A DNA stretch of 17,322 nucleotides from Chloroflexota bacterium (GCA_024648655.1 JAGGDZ010000343.1:1-17322); one strand, 5' to 3'. Positions 1 through 10,582 are shown, counted from the stretch's first letter. Notes: a model not told the origin generated them from the letters alone. Translations and numbers: made by a program.

Positions 1-711
1 AGCGCCAGAGAAACAATCGGTCGTGTTGCCGCGGGTGCAATTGCGAAGAAGATTCTTGCTCGCGAATTCGGCGTCGAGATTGTCGGCTATGTGAAGCAGG
101 TCTGGAAGCTGTACGCGGATGTTGACCCGTCAACCGTATCGCAGGAGGACGTTGAGTCTAACATCGCGCGCTGTCCGGACCAGGATATGGCGGTGCAGAT
201 AATCGAACGGATCAAGGAGGCGCGCAAGGATGGGGACTCGCTTGGCGGTGTGGTGGAGTGCGTGGCGCGCGGGGTTCCCGTTGGATTGGGCGAGCCGGTC
301 TTCGACAAGTTGGAAGCCGATTTAGCAAAGTCAGTGCTTTCGATGCCGGCCTGCAAGGGATTTGAGGTCGGTTCCGGCTTCGGCGGAACTACGCTGACCG
401 GGTCTCAGCACAATGACCCATTCTATAGCGAAGGCGGGCGTATCCGTACGCGTACAAACAACTCCGGCGGGATACAGGGCGGAATCAGTAATGGTGAGGA
501 CGTCATCATTCGGGCGGCGTTCAAGCCGACTGCAACCATTATGCGCGAGCAGGACACGGTTGATGTTGACGGCAACGAGGTTACGTTGCAGGGCAGGGGG
601 CGCCATGACCCCTGCGTGCTGCCGCGCGCGGTGCCGATAGTGGAGTCGATGATGGCGCTTGTTCTTGCGGATCACGCTCTGCGGCAGCGCGGACAGCGAG
701 GAAGTGTGTAG
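1..711 (+). CDS. aroC: Chorismate synthase, 3' part (5' end outside window)
   Basis: Converts 5-enolpyruvylshikimate-3-phosphate to chorismate, the last step of the shikimate pathway, in the cytoplasm with reduced FMN as cofactor. The reading frame is open from base 1. It begins with SARETIGRVAAGAIAKK, the conserved chorismate synthase segment with the SAR-E-T signature. Further family blocks follow: GDSLGGVVECVARGVPVGLGEP, then KGFEVGSGF, then the TRTNNSGGIQGGISNGEDV block that contributes to substrate and flavin binding, and a C-terminal GRHDPCVLPRAVPIVESM block. About 236 codons are present, so roughly the first third of a normal protein of about 360-400 residues lies upstream. The stop TAG is followed at once by two hairpins. 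The downstream SDR converges on it. Identification is secure; only the start is unseen. Confidence 0.96.
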   Translation, partial: SARETIGRVAAGAIAKKILAREFGVEIVGYVKQVWKLYADVDPSTVSQEDVESNIARCPDQDMAVQIIERIKEARKDGDSLGGVVECVARGVPVGLGEPVFDKLEADLAKSVLSMPACKGFEVGSGFGGTTLTGSQHNDPFYSEGGRIRTRTNNSGGIQGGISNGEDVIIRAAFKPTATIMREQDTVDVDGNEVTLQGRGRHDPCVLPRAVPIVESMMALVLADHALRQRGQRGSV

Positions 712-716
712 TTAGA

Positions 717-742
717 GCAGTGCGGCGCTCTCTCCGCACTGC
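717..742 (+). terminator. Hairpin just after aroC
   Basis: GCAGTGCGG (717-725) pairs perfectly with CCGCACTGC (734-742) around an 8-nt loop, starting 5 nt after the aroC stop. There is no U-run directly after it. It is the first of two consecutive hairpins between the convergent aroC and SDR genes, and probably acts together with the next one. Confidence 0.55.
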
Positions 743-760
743 AAGGCATTCGGCAAACAT

Positions 761-789
761 AGAAGGGGCGCAGTAAGTGCGCCCCTTCT
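761..789. terminator. Bidirectional hairpin terminator between aroC and SDR
   Basis: AGAAGGGGCGCA (761-772) pairs with TGCGCCCCTTCT (778-789) around a 5-nt loop: 12 perfect base pairs, G+C-rich. The stem is symmetric and lies between two convergent genes, so it can serve both aroC (+) and the SDR operon (-). The U-tracts are short and mixed on both sides, so efficiency is uncertain. Confidence 0.7.
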
Positions 790-813
790 GTTACTCTCGG
801 AAGCCTTGGGTAA

Positions 814-1605
814 CTATACGACGGGCGATGTGCCGCCGTCTATGTTCACTGCGACTCCCGTGATGTAGCTTGCGCGCTCGGATACCAGGAAGGCGATTAG
901 GTCGCCTGCCTCGCGCGCTTCACCTACGCGCCCGACGGGAACGCGCGTGCCCATGTCTTCATAGTAGGCTTCTAGGGTCAGTTCCGGGTTGCCTTCGCGC
1001 GCCGCCTCCCAGCGCCTTTCGTGCTGTCCGGCCTTTATAAGCCCGATGCAGACCGTGTTGACTAAGATATTGTCGCCTGCGTAGTCCTTGGACATTTCCT
1101 TCGTGAGCGCGATGCCTGCCGCACGGCTGACCGAAGTAGGGACGGACCCTGCAGTGGGTGCCTTTCCGCCCGGCGTCGTGATGTTCACGATACGCCCGCC
1201 ACCCTGCGCCTTCATCAGGGGAATCGCCTTATTGGAGCAGCGGATCGCGCCGAACAGTTTCAGTTCCAGATCGTACCGCCAAACCTCGTCGGACACATTC
1301 TCGAACAGGTTGGCAGCAGACGTGCCCGCATTATTCACAAGGATGTCCAGCCTGCCATACTTCTCCACGATAGCGTCGAAGAGCGCATTCACAGCCTCGT
1401 CGCTGGTAACGTCAGCCTGTATCGGAGTAACTTCGCCTCCGGTCTCGGCCCGTATCTCCTCGGCGGCAGAGTCCAGCACTTCCTGGCGGCGGGCGCAGAT
1501 GACAACCTTTGCGCCTTCAGCGCACAGCGATGTTGCCGCGCCTTTGCCGATGCCGTCGCTGCCACCCGTCACGAGTGCAACTTTACCTGTAAGTCCCATA
1601 TCCAT
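814..1605 (-). CDS. SDR-family oxidoreductase with altered catalytic triad
   Basis: A 263-residue classical-length short-chain dehydrogenase/reductase. The Rossmann cofactor motif TGGSDGIG (13-20), ADVT (64-67), NNAG (91-94) and the C-terminal ASYITGVAVNIDGG block all match FabG-like SDRs. The ARR at residues 38-40 after the second beta strand suggests NADP(H) preference. The active site is unusual. In the stretch where family members carry Ser and the YxxxK motif, this protein reads NITTPGG (Thr143) and PTSVSRAA (Thr157, Arg161), so both Tyr and Lys are replaced. The rest of the fold is intact, so it looks like a functional divergent subfamily rather than a decayed gene. Start ATG at 1605 has AGGAG (1616-1620) ten bases upstream. 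It begins 38 bp after glcF on the same strand and may be the last gene of that operon. Substrate unknown. Confidence 0.88.
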   Translation of the reverse strand: MDMGLTGKVALVTGGSDGIGKGAATSLCAEGAKVVICARRQEVLDSAAEEIRAETGGEVTPIQADVTSDEAVNALFDAIVEKYGRLDILVNNAGTSAANLFENVSDEVWRYDLELKLFGAIRCSNKAIPLMKAQGGGRIVNITTPGGKAPTAGSVPTSVSRAAGIALTKEMSKDYAGDNILVNTVCIGLIKAGQHERRWEAAREGNPELTLEAYYEDMGTRVPVGRVGEAREAGDLIAFLVSERASYITGVAVNIDGGTSPVV

Positions 1606-1643
1606 AGCGTCAAATCTCCTTGTATCCGTGTTATTCGGCGCCC

Positions 1644-2981
1644 TTACGCGCCGTGCCTTTCCTTACTATACGATTCGTCCAGCAGGTCAGTGATGTACTT
1701 AACCTCGACAGACATTCCATCTCGCTGCGCGCCATACTGGAGCTGCATCATGCAGCCCGGGTTCGCTGTCGCTATGACGTTTGCCTTCGTTTCGCGGACA
1801 GCGTTTATCTTCGTTCCAAGAACACGCATCGAGAAATCGCGCTCAGTGATCGTATAAGTTCCGCCTGCACCGCAGCACTTGTCCGCGTTGGACAGTTCTA
1901 CGAACTCGATGCCCGGTATGGAGCGCAGCAGTTGCCGCGGGGCGGCCGTGATGCGTTGCGCGTTCGACAGGTGGCAAGAGTCCTGATAGGTTACGCGATA
2001 GGGTAGATGCCCTCTAGGCGGCACTATAGGCAGCGTCGCAAGCAGTTCGTGAATGTCCTGCACTTTTGCGCTGAACGCCGCGGCTTTGTCGGCATATACG
2101 CGGTCATTCCTGAGCAGGTGGCCGTACTCTTTCATGCGCGAACCACAGCCTGCGGAAGCCACCACGACGTAGTCCACGCCGTCCGCTAGGAAGGCATCTA
2201 TATTGCGTCTGGCAAGCTTGCGAGTAGTTTCAAGATCGCCGACGTGGGAGTTAATCGCGCCGCAACATGCTTGCGCCTTAGTAACAACTACCTCGCATCC
2301 GTTGCGCGTGAGAACGCGAACGACCGCGTCCATCTGCGGCCCGTGTATCAGCGGCATTACGCAGCCGGACAGCAGTGCGACTCGCGCCTTCCGTTCGCCC
2401 TGCGCCTTATAGACTTGCCCCTGCGCTTTGAAGACCTCGGACGGCAGTTCCGGCATTGAGTCCTCAAGTTCGCCCATGTTGCCTGGCAGCAGCTTCAGCA
2501 GCCCGCTCTTGCGAATCACCGTCTGCAATCCAATACGTTGATACAGGCGCATGGCCCCGACGACCATCGCCAGAAAGCCCTGATTGGGAAGCAAGCGCTT
2601 CAGTGCCAGCTTCGCAATTTTACCATTGACATATCCCGGCTTTCGGCGATCGGCGACCTGCTGCATCGTCGCTTCGATGAGATTGCCATAAGGGACGCCC
2701 GACGGACATGCCACCTCGCAAGCGCGGCATTGAATGCACAAGTCCCAGTGGCGCATCACTGTGTCGGTAATACCTATGCGCCCTTCATTGACTGCCTTCA
2801 TAAGGGCGATGCGACCACGCGGTGATTCGGCCTCCAAGCCCGTCTCGACATAGGTAGGGCAGGCTTGTAGGCAGAACCCGCAGTGGACGCACTTGTAAAG
2901 CTCGGACTCTTGCGGCGCGTCCGGTCCTTCGAATAGAGATAAGCCGACTTCGGGCAGTGGCTTCTCAGGGGCTGATGCCAT
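1644..2981 (-). CDS. glcF: Glycolate oxidase iron-sulfur subunit GlcF
   Basis: Electron-transfer subunit of the GlcDEF glycolate oxidase, passing electrons from the flavin subunits towards the respiratory chain. It has 445 residues. Two 4Fe-4S motifs of the CxxCxxCxxxCP type lie at Cys31/34/37/41 and Cys82/85/88/92. Two cysteine-rich CCG domains follow: Cys207, Cys239-Cys240, Cys279, and then Cys336, Cys369-Cys370 (KCCGAGGTY), Cys410. This order and length are those of GlcF/LutA-like heterodisulfide-reductase-type proteins. The start ATG directly abuts the glcE stop (TGAATG), and its Shine-Dalgarno GGAGGA lies inside the last codons of glcE, implying translational coupling. With glcD and glcE upstream, GlcF is favoured over lactate-oxidising or GlpC-like relatives. 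Confidence 0.93.
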   Translation of the reverse strand: MASAPEKPLPEVGLSLFEGPDAPQESELYKCVHCGFCLQACPTYVETGLEAESPRGRIALMKAVNEGRIGITDTVMRHWDLCIQCRACEVACPSGVPYGNLIEATMQQVADRRKPGYVNGKIAKLALKRLLPNQGFLAMVVGAMRLYQRIGLQTVIRKSGLLKLLPGNMGELEDSMPELPSEVFKAQGQVYKAQGERKARVALLSGCVMPLIHGPQMDAVVRVLTRNGCEVVVTKAQACCGAINSHVGDLETTRKLARRNIDAFLADGVDYVVVASAGCGSRMKEYGHLLRNDRVYADKAAAFSAKVQDIHELLATLPIVPPRGHLPYRVTYQDSCHLSNAQRITAAPRQLLRSIPGIEFVELSNADKCCGAGGTYTITERDFSMRVLGTKINAVRETKANVIATANPGCMMQLQYGAQRDGMSVEVKYITDLLDESYSKERHGA

Positions 2982-4292
2982 TCAGATTCCTCCGGCGAAC
3001 CTGTTCGGGTTGAGTATGCCGTTCGGGTCGTATTGCGCCTTCAAGCGTCGCATAATGTCAATGGATTCACCGGTGTAGTCCCAGACGTCAAGGGTTGCCT
3101 TCATTTGGTGTGGCGCCCGCTCCACAATCAGTGCTCCACGAACTGCCCGAATTTCCTGTCGCATGCCGTGAATTGCTTCAGCCGACGGCACATTCTCACC
3201 GAACCAGTGAGCGTTCATCATACCATAGCCCGGCTGCGCCACGAATGCGGCGTTTCCGTGGGATGCGAGTGCCTCTATTGCATTGTCCAAGCTATTCGGA
3301 AGTGTGGCGACTCTCGCCGAAACTACAGATTCTTCACCGTCGGCGTGCCCTAAGTCCGCAAGTCCGGACCATAGTTCTGGTGCCTGGTCCTCCAGTCTGT
3401 CAGCCCGTTCCGTCCGTTCCCGGATGATGGAGAACGTCTCATTCTCCATTCGCCGCAGCGTGCGCGGCCTGCCACCCAGTCTCACGGCAAGCGCGAATTC
3501 ACCGCTAACCTCATCCATACACCGCACGCGGCCTGCTGCGCTTCGGTTGAACGCCGTAAGCGCAATCGGCATCACACCGCTATTGAATATACCCAGCGCT
3601 GCGTCCAGGCAGTCCTCACAAGAGTCAAATTGAGCAAGCAGCGTAGTCTCGTGGCGAGGTATAGGTGTGAGCTTGAAGGACACCTCCGTTATGATACCCA
3701 GAGTGCCAAGTCCACCAACGTGCAGGCGCGCCATGTCGTAGCCGCTCACATTCTTGACCACGTTGCCGCCACTCTGCGTAATCCTGCCGTCCGCTTGAGC
3801 TACCTTCATGCCGATGACGAGGTCGCGCGCGCTGCCGTACTGCCATTTCAGCGGCCCGCTGACGCCAGCAGCGAGCGTGCCGCCTATCGTGGCGCGTTCG
3901 GGAAGGGGAGCGTCCAGCGCAAGAAATTGTCCTTCCGCCGCCAGTGCGTCGCGCAGCTGCGCCAATGTGATGCCTGCTTGCACAACCAGCGTCAAGTCCG
4001 CGGCGTTGTGCTGCATGACCTGATTCATATCGGACATATCGATGACCACGTTGAGCCGCTCTAAGCGGTTGCCAAGACCTAGTTGTGTGCCGCCTCCACG
4101 CGGTGAGACTGCTATGCCTTCACGGTTGGCAAGCGCAAGCAGCCGGCCGAGTTCATATACGTTCCTGGGCGAAACAACGGCTTGAGGCTGCGTGCCATCG
4201 ATAGCGTCGGAGGCGCTGCCCGATCTGACTATATCGGAGCCAACGGCGTCTTCCATAGCGTGGTTAACGGAAGTAGAGTGGTCTGTGGTCAT
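2982..4292 (-). CDS. glcE: Glycolate oxidase FAD-binding subunit GlcE
   Basis: Second flavoprotein subunit of glycolate oxidase, 436 residues. The PCMH-type FAD-binding domain is visible: SPRGGGTQLGLGN (about 63-75), the ERATIGGTLAAGVSGPLK block (about 132-150) with YGSARDLVIGMKV, then GGNVVKNVSGYDMARLHVGG and LGTLGIITEVSFKL. The C-terminal half is less conserved and ends LKAQYDPNGILNPNRFAGG, the usual FAD-oxidase tail. It lacks the HxGDGNxH and GEHGIG motifs of GlcD, which separates the two paralogues. The gene lies 84 bp downstream of glcD and abuts glcF. No good ribosome-binding site precedes the ATG at 4292 or the internal Met13, so the exact start is uncertain. Confidence 0.9.
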   Translation of the reverse strand: MTTDHSTSVNHAMEDAVGSDIVRSGSASDAIDGTQPQAVVSPRNVYELGRLLALANREGIAVSPRGGGTQLGLGNRLERLNVVIDMSDMNQVMQHNAADLTLVVQAGITLAQLRDALAAEGQFLALDAPLPERATIGGTLAAGVSGPLKWQYGSARDLVIGMKVAQADGRITQSGGNVVKNVSGYDMARLHVGGLGTLGIITEVSFKLTPIPRHETTLLAQFDSCEDCLDAALGIFNSGVMPIALTAFNRSAAGRVRCMDEVSGEFALAVRLGGRPRTLRRMENETFSIIRERTERADRLEDQAPELWSGLADLGHADGEESVVSARVATLPNSLDNAIEALASHGNAAFVAQPGYGMMNAHWFGENVPSAEAIHGMRQEIRAVRGALIVERAPHQMKATLDVWDYTGESIDIMRRLKAQYDPNGILNPNRFAGGI

Positions 4293-4376
4293 AGACGTAG
4301 AGTAGATGCGCTATCGGACAAGTTCAGGACGCGCGAAGTTTCCAATATACAGTGTAGAGGGCTGATGGCTGACACT

Positions 4377-5822
4377 CTAAATCCACGCGTCTGCGCCCGC
4401 GCGGGCTATCGCCCCGGCGAAGGCGACTTCGTTGCAGGATGCTCCGGTGGGGAATATCTTCGCCGGATTGAGCATGTCACGAGTATCGAAGGCAGGCTTA
4501 AGCCGCGCCATCGCCTCCATGTCGTCATCATTGAACATGAGCGGCATGTGCTCTTGCTTTTCCAGCCCGATGCCGTGCTCGCCTGACAGCACGCCGCCCG
4601 CATCCACACACATCTTTAGTATCTCGCCGCCCAGGGCAAGAGCGTTGTGAGTATCGCCCGGCTTGCGCTCGTCGAACAGCACCGACGGATGCAGGTTGCC
4701 ATCGCCCGCGTGAAGCAAATTGGCGATTGGATAGCCGCTGCGCTGCGAAAGTTCGCGTATCTGCGACAGGACCTGTACTAGCTGCGTGCGCGGAACGGTG
4801 CCGTCCACGAGTAGGTAGTTGGGTGCAAGCCTGCCGAGAGCGCCAAGAACACCCTTGCGTCCTGCCCACAGCCTGTCTCGAGCATCCTGATCTGTCGCCG
4901 TGCGTATCTCTATGGGGTTGAACTCGTTGCACACATTTTCGATCTCCTCTACCTCTTCCTCCACCGATTCGGCAAGTCCTTCGACTTCGACCAGCAGCAC
5001 AGCGCCCGCGTCGGCAGGGTAGCCAGCATTCACTGCAGGCTCGACAGCCTGAATACACAGGTCATCCATCATCTCTATCGCTGCCGGAACGATGCCCGCC
5101 GCGATGATGCCCGACACCGCCGCACTCGCCTGATCCAGCTCACGGAAGACCGCAAGCAGTGTCTTCACCGCTTCGGGCTGTCTCAGAAGCCGCACTATCA
5201 CCTTCGTAACGATAGCTAGCGTGCCTTCCGACCCGATGATGATGCCGCGCAGGTCGTAGCCGGGAGTCTCTCTGGTTCTGCCGCCGACCCATTGGAGCGA
5301 GCCGTCAGCCATCACGACTTCCATGCCGAGCACGTGGTTGGTGGTAACGCCATAAGCGAGGCAGTGAGGGCCCCCCGAGTTCTCAGCCACATTACCGCCA
5401 ATGGTACAAGCCTTCTGGCTCGATGGGTCCGGCGCGTAGCACAGGCCGTACCGCGACACATGCTCCGTCAAGTGCAAGTTGATCACGCCCGGTTCCACCA
5501 CCGCGATGCGGTTCTCCACGTCAATTTCGAGGATGCGCGTCATGCGCGTCAGTGATATGACGATTCCGCCAACTTGCGCCACAGCGCCGCCGCTTAAGCC
5601 AGTGCCGGCTCCGCGTGCCACAATCGGCACGTCGTTTGCCCGTGCTGCCTTGACAATCTCGGCGACTTGCTCGGCAGTGTCGGGGATGACGACTATCGCA
5701 GGCATCGCCTTGTCAACGGAGCCGTCGTACTCGTACACAATCAGGTCTTCGGGCTTGTACACGACATACTCGGCGCCCACAATTCCTTGCAATTCCCTGA
5801 TTATCGCCTCTTTCAGAGCCAA
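4377..5822 (-). CDS. glcD: Glycolate oxidase catalytic FAD subunit GlcD
   Basis: FAD-linked 2-hydroxyacid dehydrogenase subunit that oxidises glycolate to glyoxylate. From the chosen TTG start it is 481 residues. PCMH FAD-binding motifs are PIVARGAGTGLSGGAVAQ (about 66-83) and APDPSSQKACTIGGN followed by AENSGGPHCLAYGVTTNH. The FAD-oxidase C-terminal domain carries LLHAGDGNLHP and GGVLSGEHGIGLEKQ, whose histidines belong to the family active site. The frame stays open to an ATG at 5990, which would add 56 residues. That extension is unlike the family, encodes the tandem repeat array at 5905-5966 and would overlap no other control region. I therefore prefer TTG at 5822, giving MALKEAIIRELQGIVG, with AGGTG at 5827-5831; this start is an inference. 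Together with glcE and glcF it forms a complete three-subunit enzyme. Confidence 0.92.
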   Translation of the reverse strand: MALKEAIIRELQGIVGAEYVVYKPEDLIVYEYDGSVDKAMPAIVVIPDTAEQVAEIVKAARANDVPIVARGAGTGLSGGAVAQVGGIVISLTRMTRILEIDVENRIAVVEPGVINLHLTEHVSRYGLCYAPDPSSQKACTIGGNVAENSGGPHCLAYGVTTNHVLGMEVVMADGSLQWVGGRTRETPGYDLRGIIIGSEGTLAIVTKVIVRLLRQPEAVKTLLAVFRELDQASAAVSGIIAAGIVPAAIEMMDDLCIQAVEPAVNAGYPADAGAVLLVEVEGLAESVEEEVEEIENVCNEFNPIEIRTATDQDARDRLWAGRKGVLGALGRLAPNYLLVDGTVPRTQLVQVLSQIRELSQRSGYPIANLLHAGDGNLHPSVLFDERKPGDTHNALALGGEILKMCVDAGGVLSGEHGIGLEKQEHMPLMFNDDDMEAMARLKPAFDTRDMLNPAKIFPTGASCNEVAFAGAIARAGADAWI

Positions 5823-5880
5823 GTTGCACCTCGAATACGGTAGGCAATCCAGTGGAGCTATACTATCAGCAATGCTATCC

Positions 5881-5897
5881 GGTGGCACTACGCCACC
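5881..5897. other. Small inverted repeat in glcD leader
   Basis: GGTGGC (5881-5886) and GCCACC (5892-5897) form a 6-bp stem around a 5-nt loop, between the repeat array and the preferred glcD start. It has no U-run. It could be a leader hairpin or an operator half-site pair; nothing further can be said. Confidence 0.35.
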
Positions 5898-5904
5898 AAC
5901 GCCC

Positions 5905-5966
5905 TGATGATTACCCCTGACAATTGAACTGTGACGATTGACTATGACAGTTGCCCATGATAGTTG
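5905..5966. repeat. Five-copy 13-14 bp direct repeat array upstream of glcD
   Basis: Copies on the plus strand begin at 5905 (TGATGATTA), 5918 (TGACAATTG), 5932 (TGACGATTG), 5945 (TGACAGTTG) and 5958 (TGATAGTTG). The spacing is 13, 14, 13 and 13. The consensus is TGAYRRTTG followed by 4-5 unrelated bases; read towards glcD it is CAAYYRTCA. The array lies between the end of the ABC permease gene (6010) and the preferred glcD start (5822). It looks like a multi-site binding element for a regulator of glcDEF. The 9-mer recalls CTGTCA-type direct repeats, but the spacing is not that of a Pho box, so I do not name a regulator. Confidence 0.6.
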
Positions 5967-6009
5967 ATTGGAAGGGGCGTTGCAAACCAAACATTACCCT
6001 GACGCCAGG

Positions 6010-7103
6010 CTAGCGGAAGCGGAATGTGCGTATCGCTACAGCCGCGGACAAGACTATCCAGCCGCATATTATCCCCAGCTCCAGTGGAAATTCCCAGAAG
6101 TGCCGCGATTGCAACATCACGCCTCGCACCACATCCAGCATAGGCGCAAGCGGCAAGTACTCGACGATGATGCGTATTACCGACGGCAGCGAGTCTATCG
6201 GGAAGAAGACGCCGGACAGGAACATCAGCGGGAGAGCGATGGCGTTGCCCAATCCGCTCGCTGCCGCAACCGTGCGGGAGAACGAGCCTACGATGAATCC
6301 GAGACAGACGAATACGCAGTTGCCTACGATGACGAGAAGCGCGAACTGCGGCAGACTGCCCTGGATGGACGCCCCGAATAGGAACACACCGGTTGCCAGC
6401 ATAATGATGGCTTGCACCAGAGGTAGGAACATGTACGCGAGCACCTGGGACGCGAAGAACATGCCCACCGGCAGAGGCGTTACCTGAATTCTGATAAGAA
6501 TCTTCTTCTCGCGGTAGGTCGCCAGCGTCGTTGCCAGTCCGAGGATGGAGAAATTCATCACGCCCCATATGGCAAGGCCTGGCAGCAGCACATCGAAGTA
6601 TCCCAGTTCATCGCCGATTATGCTGTCGTAAGAGAGCGCGAGGCGCGCGGGAGCTTCAGCGAGGCGCAGGTTGGAAGCGTCAACGAAGCGTCCAACCGTG
6701 CCAACCGCGATGGTTCCGGCAGTATCGGTTTGGTCGAATACGGTGGCTATCTGCGCCGGAGGGCTATCGGAAGCGGCGACGGACATGCCTTCGGGGAATA
6801 TCAGCAGCAGGTTGAGGTTGCCATCCGCAATTTTTTCACGCGCCGCCGCCTCGTCACTCCACAGCTCGACACTCAAGTTCTCCTCCGCGCTCAATGCCTC
6901 GGTCAGGCCGCGCGAAAGGTCGTCCTGCGCTCTGTCTATGACGGCGACGCTGGGCGCGCCTCCGCCCGCGAACGGATCGCCGCGCCCAAAAATATGCCGA
7001 ACACGAACACGAACATCAGAGGAAATAGCACCGCCCAGAAGAGTGCCTGTTGATTGCGGAGCACGAGCTTCAGGTTGGTTATGACGAGATGAATCAAAAT
7101 CAT
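6010..7103 (-). CDS. ABC-2 type transporter permease, interrupted by a one-base frameshift
   Basis: Membrane subunit of an ABC-2 exporter, partner of the ATPase that ends 12 bp upstream. The true start is ATG at 7101-7103. This frame reads MILIHLVITNLKLVLRNQQA and then a first membrane segment (ALFWAVLFPLMFVFVFGIF), but hits a stop shortly after. The rest of the protein, from FGRGDPFAGGG onward, continues in the next frame from a run of five A's (plus strand 6988-6992) to 6010. One extra A in that run would join the two into a normal protein of about 364 residues. The order is one N-terminal helix, an extracytoplasmic domain of about 150 residues, and a C-terminal bundle of about five helices including GVMNFSILGLATTLATYREK and ALPLMFLSGVFFPIDSLP. 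The longer frame reaching 7218 is an artefact overlapping the ATPase. Substrate unknown. Confidence 0.85.
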
Positions 7104-7115
7104 CGTATGTCGTTC

Positions 7116-8060
7116 TCAATCGTTCAGCGTATGCCCAGTGATGTGCAGAAACACATCCTCCAGGCTGGCGGGTATAACTTCCAGGTGGCTCAGTATGACC
7201 CCGGACGCCGTCGCCCAATCCATCAGCTCCGGCACGCTCAAAGATGCGTTAGTAGAGAGTAGCCGCACCGAACCGTCGGCGGCGGCGCTGGCACTCTTGA
7301 CCGCGGCAAGCCGCTCAAGCGCGTCTGTGTCGTACTCGCCCGAGGCGACGACAATCATAATCTCGTATGGGACGGGCAGAGCGCGTGTCAGGTTGCCAGG
7401 TGTATCCAGTGCAACGATTTTGCCACCGTCCATGATGGCGACGCGATCGCACAGAAATTCGGCTTCTTCCATATAGTGGGTGGTCAGGACGATAGTGCGC
7501 CCTTGCGCGTTCATCACCTGCACGAACTCCCACAGATTGCGGCGCGCCTGCGGGTCCAGCCCTGTGGTCGGCTCATCCAAAAAGACTACTTCCGGGTCGT
7601 TGACAAGAGCGGCGGCTATGGTGAAACGCTGGCGCTGCCCACCGGACAGCTTGGCGACCGTAGTGCTTGCCCGCTCTTCGAGCGCGACCCGACTGAGCAG
7701 CTCCATCGCATCCACGCTGCGTCCGTAGAATCGCGCGAACAGATCGAGTATCTCCTTGAGTGTCAGGTAGTCGAAGTAAGCCGATGCCTGCAATTGGACA
7801 CCTATGCGCTGCTTGACCTCTTTAGGCCGGCGTTGAGTGTCCATTCCCAGCACCAGCGTTCTACCGGAAGTGGGCGTGACAATGCCTTCGATGCACTCCA
7901 TGGTGGTCGTTTTGCCCGCGCCGTTCGGTCCCAGAATGCCGAACACCTCACCGTGCGTCACCTCGAACGACACATCGTCAACCGCCTTCAGGTCATCGTA
8001 TCTCTTGCACAGACCCTCTACCTGTATGACTACGTCGTCGCGGCCAAGTGAACCCTTCAT
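7116..8060 (-). CDS. ABC transporter ATP-binding protein
   Basis: Cytoplasmic ATPase that powers the adjacent ABC-2 permease. The 314-residue protein has Walker A GPNGAGKTT (44-52), a Q-loop Gln near 90-91, signature LSGGQRQR (138-145), Walker B VVFLDEP (158-164), D-loop GLDP (167-170) and H-loop His195 in TTHYMEEA. The C-terminal 90 residues form the extra domain usual in CcmA/DrrA/NatA-type exporter ATPases. I chose ATG at 8060, giving MKGSLGRDDVVIQVEG, because TAGGAGAAGG lies directly in front of it. A longer frame to 8132 adds 24 residues without family similarity. The stop TGA is 12 bp before the permease ATG. The substrate could be a drug, lipid or antibiotic-like compound and cannot be read from sequence. 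Confidence 0.93.
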   Translation of the reverse strand: MKGSLGRDDVVIQVEGLCKRYDDLKAVDDVSFEVTHGEVFGILGPNGAGKTTTMECIEGIVTPTSGRTLVLGMDTQRRPKEVKQRIGVQLQASAYFDYLTLKEILDLFARFYGRSVDAMELLSRVALEERASTTVAKLSGGQRQRFTIAAALVNDPEVVFLDEPTTGLDPQARRNLWEFVQVMNAQGRTIVLTTHYMEEAEFLCDRVAIMDGGKIVALDTPGNLTRALPVPYEIMIVVASGEYDTDALERLAAVKSASAAADGSVRLLSTNASLSVPELMDWATASGVILSHLEVIPASLEDVFLHITGHTLND

Positions 8061-8171
8061 CCTTCTCCTAGCAGTGAGAAACTCCGTAGTTTGGCGCGCG
8101 CTATGATAGCAGGTAGCCGAGTCACAAGGCAATGCAACATAAAGTCTGAGCGTCTCAACGGGTTTGCGGAT

Positions 8172-10217
<2,046 letters not shown>

Positions 10218-10415
10218 TGGTTGTCCTTGCTATCCGTTATTCGGCGTCGATCTCGACGCAATGTATTCGCCACTTTTTCAAGAAGCGCTGACTGCTCAGA
10301 TGTCTGCTCATATTCATGTTCATGCTGAGATGGAGATGTGTAGTTTGTTACTAACGTTTCCAACGCACGTGGTGGTAATGTTCCTGTCCGCATTCCGATA
10401 GCATCCGTCCTTCGC

Positions 10416-10447
10416 GCTCAAGGAACTCTCTGCTCAAGGAACTCTCT
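10416..10447. repeat. Exact 16-bp tandem duplication (frameshifting)
   Basis: GCTCAAGGAACTCTCT occurs at 10416-10431 and again at 10432-10447 with no gap. Because 16 is not a multiple of three, it shifts the methyltransferase reading frame and creates the stop at 10418. Confidence 0.9.
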
Positions 10448-10582
10448 TATGGTCGCGCCGTCAATCGCGCCATTCTTGACAGCCTGATAGAAGCGTATGA
10501 TATGCAGGTTGCTGTCGGTGAGTACGGCGCGCTTATGAGGTGCGTTCAGGGCGATGACGCCTGAACCCAGAAACGGCTCAAT

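Noticed and set aside
5823..5990. N-terminal 56-residue extension of GlcD from ATG at 5990
   Set aside because: It has no family similarity, encodes the tandem repeat array, and GlcD proteins normally begin near the chosen TTG start.
7104..7218. Extended N-terminus of the ABC permease to 7218
   Set aside because: It overlaps the conserved end of the ATPase in another frame, and the true permease N-terminus is found in a different frame starting at 7103.
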